Positions 45,601 through 57,600 of a stretch of DNA of 64,000 nt are shown in pieces. The stretch comes from Craspedostauros australis. Taxonomy: Eukaryota > Bacillariophyta > Bacillariophyceae > Mastogloiales > Achnanthaceae. The stretch is taken from NCBI GenBank assembly GCA_026770025.1, contig JAMXDE010000015.1:434001-498000 (forward strand), written 5' to 3'. The first letter of the stretch is position 1. Every line of letters begins with the position of its first letter. The position numbers and the translations under genes are program-made. The notes under the pieces are model-generated. The model was not told the origin of the DNA. It saw only the letters and a program-made list of their open reading frames with translations, and did no database searches.

Positions 45601-48600
45601 AACGAATGCATCAGCTTCGCCATCTCAGTCACCATCATCTTCACCATCACAGGCACCATCGAGTGAAGAATCCATCCACCCAACCGCCAGCCAGGCTCCA
45701 AGTGACGATCCAACGAATGCATCAGCTTCGCCATCTCAGTCACCATCATCTTCACCATCACAGGCACCATCGAGTGAAGAATCCATCCACCCAACCGCCA
45801 GCCAGGCTCCAAGTGACGATCCAACGAATGCATCAGCTTCGCCATCTCAGTCACCATCATCTTCACCATCACAGGCACCATCGAGTGAAGAATCCATCCA
45901 CCCAACCGCCAGCCAGGCTCCAAGTGACGATCCAACGAATGCATCAGCTTCGCCATCTCAGTCACCATCATCTTCACCATCACAGGCACCATCGAGTGAA
46001 GAATCCATCCACCCAACCGCCAGCCAGGCTCCAAGTGACGATCCAACGAATGCATCAGCTTCGCCATCTCAGTCACCATCATCTTCACCATCACAGGCAC
46101 CATCGAGTGAAGAATCCATCCACCCAACCGCCAGCCAGGCTCCAAGTGACGATCCAACGAATGCATCAGCTTCGCCATCTCAGTCACCATCATCTTCACC
46201 ATCACAGGCACCATCGAGTGAAGAATCCATCCACCCAACCGCCAGCCAGGCTCCAAGTGACGATCCAACGAATGCATCAGCTTCGCCATCTCAGTCACCA
46301 TCATCTTCACCATCACAGGCACCATCGAGTGAAGAATCCATCCACCCAACCGCCAGCCAGGCTCCAAGTGACGATCCAACGAATGCATCAGCTTCGCCAT
46401 CTCAGTCACCATCATCTTCACCATCACAGGCACCATCGAGTGAAGAATCCATCCACCCAACCGCCAGCCAGGCTCCAAGTGACGATCCAACGAATGCATC
46501 AGCTTCGCCATCTCAGTCACCATCATCTTCACCATCACAGGCACCATCGAGTGAAGAATCCATCCACCCAACCGCCAGCCAGGCTCCAAGTGACGACCCA
46601 ACGAATGCATCAGCTTCGCCATCTCAGTCACCATCATCTTCACCATCACAGGCACCATCGAGTGAAGAATCCATCCACCCAACCGCCAGCCAGGCTCCAA
46701 GTGACGATCCAACGAATGCATCAGCTTCGCCATCTCAGTCACCATCATCTTCACCATCACAGGCACCATCGAGTGAAGAATCCATCCACCCAACCGCCAG
46801 CCAGGCTCCAAGTGACGATCCAACGAATGCATCAGCTTCGCCATCTCAGTCACCATCATCTTCACCATCACAGGCACCATCGAGTGAAGAATCCATCCAC
46901 CCAACCGCCAGCCAGGCTCCAAGTGACGATCCAACGAATGCATCAGCTTCGCCATCTCAGTCACCATCATCTTCACCATCACAGGCACCATCGAGTGAAG
47001 AATCCATCCACCCAACCGCCAGCCAGGCTCCAAGTGACGACCCAACGAATGCATCAGCTTCGCCATCTCAGTCACCATCATCTTCACCATCACAGGCACC
47101 ATCGAGTGAAGAATCCATCCACCCAACCGCCAGCCAGGCTCCAAGTGACGATCCAACGAATGCATCAGCTTCGCCATCTCAGTCACCATCATCTTCACCA
47201 TCACAGGCACCATCGAGTGAAGAATCCATCCACCCAACCGCCAGCCAGGCTCCAAGTGACGATCCAACGAATGCATCAGCTTCGCCATCTCAGTCACCAT
47301 CATCTTCACCATCACAGGCACCATCGAGTGAAGAATCCATCCACCCAACCGCCAGCCAGGCTCCAAGTGACGATCCAACGAATGCATCAGCTTCGCCATC
47401 TCAGTCACCATCATCTTCACCATCACAGGCACCATCGAGTGAAGAATCCATCCACCCAACCGCCAGCCAGGCTCCAAGTGACGATCCAACGAATGCATCA
47501 GCTTCGCCATCTCAGTCACCATCATCTTCACCATCACAGGCACCATCGAGTGAAGAATCCATCCACCCAACCGCCAGCCAGGCTCCAAGTGACGACCCAA
47601 CGAATGCATCAGCTTCGCCATCATCTTCACCATCATCTTCACCATCACAGGCACCATCGAGTGAAGAATCCATCCACCCAACCGCCAGCCAGGCTCCAAG
47701 TGACGATCCAACGAATGCATCAGCTTCGCCATCTCAGTCACCATCATCTTCACCATCACAGGCACCATCGAGTGAAGAATCCATCCACCCAACCGCCAGC
47801 CAGGCTCCAAGTGACGATCCAACGAATGCATCAGCTTCGCCATCATCTTCACCATCATCTTCACCATCACAGGCACCATCGAGTGAAGAATCCATCCACC
47901 CAACCGCCAGCCAGGCTCCAAGTGACGATCCAACGAATGCATCAGCTTCGCCATCTCAGTCACCATCATCTTCACCATCACAGGCACCATCGAGTGAAGA
48001 ATCCATCCACCCAACCGCCAGCCAGGCTCCAAGTGACGATCCAACGAATGCATCAGCTTCGCCATCTCAGTCACCATCATCTTCACCATCACAGGCACCA
48101 TCGAGTGAAGAATCCATCCACCCAACCGCCAGCCAGGCTCCAAGCAGCGGTCCTTCCATTCAACCGTCGATGACTCCGTCGCTACCCCCTAGCTCTCGTC
48201 CATCATCCTCGCCATCGTCCTTCCCAAGTGGTGTTCCCTCCGGGTCTCCTTCTGCATCCCCTTCAAGCGTTCCTACCGTCTCTGTAATGCCATCGTTTCT
48301 TCCCAGCTTTCAGCCTTCGGGAGTTCCCACTATCTCAGTCCAACCATCGCATGCGCCTAGCGCTTCCCCTTCGTCTGTCCCGACTATTTCCGCAGCACCA
48401 TCAGGCATTCCAAGCATGTTCCCTTCTGCTGTACCCACGGAATCAATCTCGCCGTCGCTATCACCCAGCGTTTTTCCATCGTTGCCTCCAACGTCGTCTC
48501 CTTCGACAACCCCTTCGAACTCGATTGCACCTTCGGCGTTGCCGAGCGATCTTCCTTCGATTGTCCCAACAAACTCCATCCCACCATCCTTCATGCCGAG

Positions 48601-51600
48601 TCACACTCCGTCCGTGACGCCAACCACCTCTCAGGCACCATCAGAGTTACCGAGCGATTTTCCGTCGACTGTCCCGACGGGTTCGTCGCAGCCTTCTTCC
48701 AGCCCAAGCGATGAGCCCACCGCGTTGGCGTCTAATATTCCATCTGCAGGCCCTTCGGAATCAATACAGCCATCTTCTTTGCCTTCCCAACACCCATCAA
48801 TTGCAGAATCGGAACATCCATCGTCGAGCCATTCACCAAGTGGAATGCCGACATCAACAGCACCGACTAAGTCCTCACAACCATCCGTTATACCCACGAG
48901 ATCGTCATATCCATCAGAGTCAACATCACAGGCGCCCAGCGGCGAGGAATCCGCATACCCATCTGGAGCTCCGTCTGGGTCAGGAACGCCATCCATCTTA
49001 CCATCACAGGCACCCAGTGGCGAGGAGTCTGCATACCCATCAACTGGACCATCTAGTTCAGCAACGCCTTCTACGTCGCCATCACAGGCACCCAGTGGCG
49101 AGGAGTCTGCATACCCATCAACTGGACCATCTAGTTCAGCAACGCCTTCTACGTCACCATCACAGGCACCCAGTGGCGAAGAGTCTGCATACCCATCAAC
49201 TGGACCATCTAGTTCAGCAACGCCTTCTACGTCACCATCACAGGCACCCAGTGGCGAGGAGTCTGCATACCCATCTGGAGCTCCATCTAGTTCAGGAGCA
49301 CCGTCGTCGTCACCATCACAGGCACCCAGTGGCGAAGAGTCTGCATACCCATCAACTGGACCATCTAGTTCAGGAGCACCGTCGTCGTCACCATCACAGG
49401 CACCCAGTGGCAAAGAGTCTGCATACCCATCAACTGGACCATCTAGTTCAGCAACGCCTTCTACGTCACCATCACAGGCACCCAGTGGCGAAGAGTCTGC
49501 ATACCCATCTGGAGCTCCATCTAGTTCAGGAGCACCGTCGTCGTCACCATCACAGACACCCAGTGGCAAAGAGTCTGCATACCCATCAACTGGACCATCT
49601 AGTTCAGCAACGCCTTCTACGTCACCATCACAGGCACCCAGTGGCGAAGAGTCTGCATACCCATCAACTGGACCATCTAGTTCAGCAACGCCTTCTACGT
49701 CACCATCACAGGCACCCAGTGGCGAAGAGTCTGCATACCCATCTGGAGCTCCATCTAGTTCAGGAGCACCGTCGTCGTCACCATCACAGACACCCAGTGG
49801 CAAAGAGTCTGCATACCCATCAACTGGACCATCTAGTTCAGCAACGCCTTCTACGTCACCATCACAGGCACCCAGTGGCGAAGAGTCTGCATACCCATCT
49901 GGAGCTCCATCTAGTTCAGGAGCACCGTCGTCGTCACCATCACAGACACCCAGTGGCAAAGAGTCTGCATACCCATCAACTGGACCATCTAGTTCAGCAA
50001 CGCCTTCTACGTCACCATCACAGGCACCCAGTGGCGAAGAGTCTGCATACCCATCAACTGGACCATCTAGTTCAGCAACGCCTTCTACGTCACCATCACA
50101 GGCACCCAGTGGCGAAGAGTCTGCATACCCATCTGGAGCTCCATCTAGTTCAGGAGCACCGTCGTCGTCACCATCACAGACACCCAGTGGCAAAGAGTCT
50201 GCATACCCATCAACTGGACCATCTAGTTCAGCAACGCCTTCTACGTCACCATCACAGGCACCCAGTGGCGAAGAGTCTGCATACCCATCAACTGGACCAT
50301 CTAGTTCAGCAACGCCTTCTACGTCACCATCACAGGCACCCAGTGGCGAGGAGTCTGCATACCCATCTGGAGCTCCATCTAGTTCAGGAGCACCGTCGTC
50401 GTCACCATCACAGACACCCAGTGGCAAAGAGTCTGCATACCCATCAACTGGACCATCTAGTTCAGCAACGCCTTCTACGTCACCATCACAGGCACCCAGT
50501 GGCGAAGAGTCTGCATACCCATCAACTGGACCATCTAGTTCAGGAGCACCGTCGTCGTCACCATCACAGACACCCAGTGGCGAAGAGTCTGCATACCCAT
50601 CAACTGGACCATCTAGTTCAGCAACGCCTTCTACGTCACCATCACAGGCACCCAGTGGCGAGGAGTCTGCATACCCATCTGGAGCTCCATCTAGTTCAGG
50701 AGCACCGTCGTCGTCACCATCACAGGCACCCAGTGGCGAAGAGTCTGCATACCCATCAACTGGACCATCTAGTTCAGCAACGCCTTCTACGTCACCATCA
50801 CAGGCACCCAGTGGCGAAGAGTCTGCATACCCATCAACTGGACCATCTAGTTCAGGAGCACCGTCGTCGTCACCATCACAGACACCCAGTGGCAAAGAGT
50901 CTGCATACCCATCAACTGGACCATCTAGTTCAGCAACGCCTTCTACGTCACCATCACAGGCACCCAGTGGCGAGGAGTCTGCATACCCATCTGGAGCTCC
51001 ATCTAGTTCAGGAGCACCGTCGTCGTCACCATCACAGACACCCAGTGGCAAAGAGTCTGCATACCCATCAACTGGACCATCTAGTTCAGCAACGCCTTCT
51101 ACGTCACCATCACAGGCACCCAGTGGCGAAGAGTCTGCATACCCATCAACTGGACCATCTAGTTCAGCAACGCCTTCTACGTCACCATCACAGGCACCCA
51201 GTGGCGAAGAGTCTGCATACCCATCAACTGGACCATCTAGTTCAGGAGCACCGTCGTCGTCACCATCACAGACACCCAGTGGCAAAGAGTCTGCATACCC
51301 ATCAACTGGACCATCTAGTTCAGCAACGCCTTCTACGTCACCATCACAGGCACCCAGTGGCGAGGAGTCTGCATACCCATCTGGAGCTCCATCTAGTTCA
51401 GGAGCACCGTCGTCGTCACCATCACAGACACCCAGTGGCAAAGAGTCTGCATACCCATCAACTGGACCATCTAGTTCAGCAACGCCTTCTACGTCACCAT
51501 CACAGGCACCCAGTGGCGAAGAGTCTGCATACCCATCAACTGGACCATCTAGTTCAGGAGCACCGTCGTCGTCACCATCACAGACACCCAGTGGCGAAGA

Positions 51601-54600
51601 GTCTGCATACCCATCAACTGGACCATCTAGTTCAGCAACGCCTTCTACGTCACCATCACAGGCACCCAGTGGCGAGGAGTCTGCATACCCATCTGGAGCT
51701 CCATCTAGTTCAGGAGCACCGTCGTCGTCACCATCACAGGCACCCAGTGGCGAAGAGTCTGCATACCCATCAACTGGACCATCTAGTTCAGCAACGCCTT
51801 CTACGTCACCATCACAGGCACCCAGTGGCGAAGAGTCTGCATACCCATCAACTGGACCATCTAGTTCAGGAGCACCGTCGTCGTCACCATCACAGACACC
51901 CAGTGGCAAAGAGTCTGCATACCCATCAACTGGACCATCTAGTTCAGCAACGCCTTCTACGTCACCATCACAGGCACCCAGTGGCGAGGAGTCTGCATAC
52001 CCATCTGGAGCTCCATCTAGTTCAGGAGCACCGTCGTCGTCACCATCACAGACACCCAGTGGCAAAGAGTCTGCATACCCATCAACTGGACCATCTAGTT
52101 CAGCAACGCCTTCTACGTCACCATCACAGGCACCCAGTGGCGAAGAGTCTGCATACCCATCAACTGGACCATCTAGTTCAGCAACGCCTTCTACGTCACC
52201 ATCACAGGCACCCAGTGGCGAAGAGTCTGCATACCCATCAACTGGACCATCTAGTTCAGGAGCACCGTCGTCGTCACCATCACAGACACCCAGTGGCGAA
52301 GAGTCTGCATACCCATCAACTGGACCATCTAGTTCAGCAACGCCTTCTACGTCACCATCACAGGCACCCAGTGGCGAGGAGTCTGCATACCCATCTGGAG
52401 CTCCATCTAGTTCAGGAGCACCGTCGTCGTCACCATCACAGGCACCCAGTGGCGAAGAGTCTGCATACCCATCTGGAGCTCCATCTAGTTCAGGAGCACC
52501 GTCGTCGTCACCATCACAGACACCCAGTGGCAAAGAGTCTGCATACCCATCAACTGGACCATCTAGTTCAGCAACGCCTTCTACGTCACCATCACAGGCA
52601 CCCAGTGGCGAAGAGTCTGCATACCCATCAACTGGACCATCTAGTTCAGCAACGCCTTCTACGTCACCATCACAGGCACCCAGTGGCGAAGAGTCTGCAT
52701 ACCCATCTGGAGCTCCATCTAGTTCAGGAGCACCGTCGTCGTCACCATCACAGACACCCAGTGGCAAAGAGTCTGCATACCCATCAACTGGACCATCTAG
52801 TTCAGCAACGCCTTCTACGTCACCATCACAGGCACCCAGTGGCGAAGAGTCTGCATACCCATCTGGAGCTCCATCTAGTTCAGGAGCACCGTCGTCGTCA
52901 CCATCACAGACACCCAGTGGCAAAGAGTCTGCATACCCATCAACTGGACCATCTAGTTCAGCAACGCCTTCTACGTCACCATCACAGGCACCCAGTGGCG
53001 AAGAGTCTGCATACCCATCAACTGGACCATCTAGTTCAGCAACGCCTTCTACGTCACCATCACAGGCACCCAGTGGCGAAGAGTCTGCATACCCATCACT
53101 GGAGCTCCATCTAGTTCAGGAGCACCGTCGTCGTCACCATCACAGACACCCAGTGGCGAAGAGTCTGCATACCCATCAACTGGACCATCTAGTTCAGCAA
53201 CGCCTTCTACGTCACCATCACAGGCACCCAGTGGCGAAGAGTCTGCATACCCATCTGGAGCTCCATCTAGTTCAGGAGCACCGTCGTCGTCACCATCACA
53301 GACACCCAGTGGCAAAGAGTCTGCATACCCATCAACTGGACCATCTAGTTCAGCAACGCCTTCTACGTCACCATCACAGGCACCCAGTGGCGAAGAGTCT
53401 GCATACCCATCAACTGGACCATCTAGTTCAGCAACGCCTTCTACGTCACCATCACAGGCACCCAGTGGCGAAGAGTCTGCATACCCATCTGGAGCTCCAT
53501 CTAGTTCAGGAGCACCGTCGTCGTCACCATCACAGACACCCAGTGGCAAAGAGTCTGCATACCCATCAACTGGACCATCTAGTTCAGCAACGCCTTCTAC
53601 GTCACCATCACAGGCACCCAGTGGCGAAGAGTCTGCATACCCATCAACTGGACCATCTAGTTCAGCAACGCCTTCTACGTCACCATCACAGGCACCCAGT
53701 GGCGAGGAGTCTGCATACCCATCTGGAGCTCCATCTAGTTCAGGAGCACCGTCGTCGTCACCATCACAGACACCCAGTGGCAAAGAGTCTGCATACCCAT
53801 CAACTGGACCATCTAGTTCAGCAACGCCTTCTACGTCACCATCACAGGCACCCAGTGGCGAAGAGTCTGCATACCCATCAACTGGACCATCTAGTTCAGG
53901 AGCACCGTCGTCGTCACCATCACAGACACCCAGTGGCGAAGAGTCTGCATACCCATCAACTGGACCATCTAGTTCAGCAACGCCTTCTACGTCACCATCA
54001 CAGGCACCCAGTGGCGAGGAGTCTGCATACCCATCTGGAGCTCCATCTAGTTCAGGAGCACCGTCGTCGTCACCATCACAGGCACCCAGTGGCGAAGAGT
54101 CTGCATACCCATCAACTGGACCATCTAGTTCAGCAACGCCTTCTACGTCACCATCACAGGCACCCAGTGGCGAAGAGTCTGCATACCCATCAACTGGACC
54201 ATCTAGTTCAGGAGCACCGTCGTCGTCACCATCACAGACACCCAGTGGCAAAGAGTCTGCATACCCATCAACTGGACCATCTAGTTCAGCAACGCCTTCT
54301 ACGTCACCATCACAGGCACCCAGTGGCGAGGAGTCTGCATACCCATCTGGAGCTCCATCTAGTTCAGGAGCACCGTCGTCGTCACCATCACAGACACCCA
54401 GTGGCAAAGAGTCTGCATACCCATCAACTGGACCATCTAGTTCAGCAACGCCTTCTACGTCACCATCACAGGCACCCAGTGGCGAAGAGTCTGCATACCC
54501 ATCAACTGGACCATCTAGTTCAGCAACGCCTTCTACGTCACCATCACAGGCACCCAGTGGCGAAGAGTCTGCATACCCATCAACTGGACCATCTAGTTCA

Positions 54601-57600
54601 GCAACGCCTTCTACGTCACCATCACAGGCACCCAGTGGCGAAGAGTCTGCATACCCATCTGGAGCTCCATCTAGTTCGGGAACGCCATCCATCTTACCAT
54701 CACAGGCACCCAGTGGCAAAGAGTCTGCATACCCATCAACTGGACCATCTAGTTCAGCAACGCCTTCTACGTCACCATCACAGGCACCCAGTGGCGAAGA
54801 GTCTGCATACCCATCAACTGGACCATCTAGTTCAGGAGCACCGTCGTCGTCACCATCACAGACACCCAGTGGCGAAGAGTCTGCATACCCATCAACTGGA
54901 CCATCTAGTTCAGCAACGCCTTCTACGTCACCATCACAGGCACCCAGTGGCGAAGAGTCTGCATACCCATCAACTGGACCATCTAGTTCAGGAGCACCGT
55001 CGTCGTCACCATCACAGGCACCCAGTGGCGAAGAGTCTGCATACCCATCAACTGGACCATCTAGTTCAGCAACGCCTTCTACGTCACCATCACAGGCACC
55101 CAGTGGCGAGGAGTCTGCATACCCATCTGGAGCTCCATCTAGTTCAGGAGCACCGTCGTCGTCACCATCACAGACACCCAGTGGCAAAGAGTCTGCATAC
55201 CCATCAACTGGACCATCTAGTTCAGCAACGCCTTCTACGTCACCATCACAGGCACCCAGTGGCGAAGAGTCTGCATACCCATCAACTGGACCATCTAGTT
55301 CAGCAACGCCTTCTACGTCACCATCACAGGCACCCAGTGGCGAGGAGTCTGCATACCCATCTGGAGCTCCATCTAGTTCAGGAGCACCGTCGTCGTCACC
55401 ATCACAGGCACCCAGTGGCGAAGAGTCTGCATACCCATCAACTGGACCATCTAGTTCAGCAACGCCTTCTACGTCACCATCACAGGCACCCAGTGGCGAA
55501 GAGTCTGCATACCCATCAACTGGACCATCTAGTTCAGCAACGCCTTCTACGTCACCATCACAGGCACCCAGTGGCGAGGAGTCTGCATACCCATCTGGAG
55601 CTCCATCTAGTTCGGGAACGCCATCCATCTTACCATCACAGGCACCCAGTGGTGAGGAATCCGCATACCCATCTGGAGATCCGTCTGGGTCAGGAACGCC
55701 TTCTACTGCACCATCACAATCACCCAGTGGCGAGAAGTTTGCATACCCATCAACTGGGCCATCTGGATCAAGCTCGCCTTCCAGCATACCATCGACAGGA
55801 CCATCAAGCTCAGGACAGCTTTCTGATGTACCATCACAGACACCTACTGGTGACGGGTCTACACACCCATCAACAACACCGTCTACTGAACCATCTGCGT
55901 CACCATCAGATTCTGAAAACCCATCTACGTTGCCTTCACAGGCACCCACAAGCCATGAATCTGTATACCCGTCAATATCACCATCTGCTGAGCCATCAGT
56001 AGCACCAACTGGATCAAGCGCGCCTTCCACGGAGCCATCACAAACACCCACTCAAGACGAATCTGAACATCCGTCTATTCGTTTGTCTTCAGCACCATCA
56101 ATGCAACCATCAGGATCAATAGTGCCATCGAGACAACCCTCTCAAAGTCCGGTTGTGGAACTATCGCCTCTTCCAACCAACAGCCAGTCACCAAGCGCCG
56201 ACCCGACATCATCGTCATCCTCACCATCCATGAATCCATCGAGCATGCTAACAGAGTCAAGTGGACCATCCACAGTACCATCACAACGTCCATCGGCTCA
56301 AGGATCTGCTGACCCAACTCAAAGTCAAGCACCAAGCAGTGAACCATCCGCTGCATCAGCAGCACCATCATCTGCGCCATCACAACGTCCATCGGCTGAA
56401 GAGTCTGCCCATCCCACCCAGACTCAAGCACCAAGCAGTGAACCATCGGCTACATCAGCAGCACCATCCACAGTACCATCACAACGTCCATCGGCTGAAG
56501 AGTCCGCCCATCCCACCCAAACTCAAGCACCAAGTAGTGAACCATCGGTTACATCAGCAGCACCATCCACAGCACCATCACAACGTCCATCGGCTGAGAA
56601 GTCCGCCCATCCCACCCAAACTCAAGCACCAAGCAGTGAACCATCGGCTACATCAGCAGCACCATCCTCTGCGCCATCACAACGTCCATCGGCTGAGAAG
56701 TCCGCCCATCCCACCCAGACTCAAGCACCAAGCAGTGAACCATCGGCTGCATCAGCAGCACCATCCACAGTACCATCACAACGTCCATCGGCTGAAGAGT
56801 CCGCCCATCCCACCCAGACTCAAGCACCAAGCAGTGAACCATCCGCTGCATCGGCAACACCATCCACAGTACCATCACAACGTCCATCGGCTGAGGAGTC
56901 CGCCCATCCCACCCAGACTCAAGCACCAAGCAGTGAACCATCGGCTACATCAGCCGTACCATCCTCTGCGCCATCACAAAGTCCATCGGCTGAAGAGTCC
57001 GCCCATCCCACCCAGACTCAAGCACCAAGCAGTGAACCATCGGCTGCATCAGCAGCACCATCCACAGTACCATCACAACGTCCATCGGCTGAAGAGTCCG
57101 CCCATCCCACCCAGACTCAAGCACCAAGCAGTGAACCATCCGCTGCATCGGCAACACCATCCACAGTACCATCACAACGTCCATCGGCTGAGGAGTCCGC
57201 CCATCCCACCCAGACTCAAGCACCAAGCAGTGAACCATCGGCTACATCAGCCGTACCATCCTCTGCGCCATCACAAAGTCCATCGGCTGAAGAGTCCGCC
57301 CATCCCACCCAGACTCAAGCACCAAGCAGTGAACCATCGGCTGCATCAGCAGCACCATCCACAGTACCATCACAACGTCCATCGGCTGAAGAGTCCGCCC
57401 ATCCCACCCAGACTCAAGCACCAAGCAGTGAACCATCCGCTGCATCGGCAACACCATCCACAGTACCATCACAACGTCCATCGGCTGAGGAGTCCGCCCA
57501 TCCCACCCAGACTCAAGCACCAAGCAGTGAACCATCGGCTACATCAGCCGTACCATCCTCTGCGCCATCACAAAGTCCATCGGCTGAAGAGTCCGCCCAT

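Noticed and set aside
42960-48143. 1,727-codon minus-strand ORF as a gene
   Set aside because: It is the antisense shadow of array B and repeats the same 37 residues; no unique start or domain.
43035-48173. His-rich 1,712-codon plus-strand ORF as a gene
   Set aside because: It is the alternative frame of array B. The frame that continues from unique sequence on either side encodes the Ser/Pro units.
48631-52923. 1,430-codon Asp/Gly-rich minus-strand ORF
   Set aside because: Antisense of array C. Its calcium-binding look (DGDDDG) comes from reverse complement of Ser/Pro codons.
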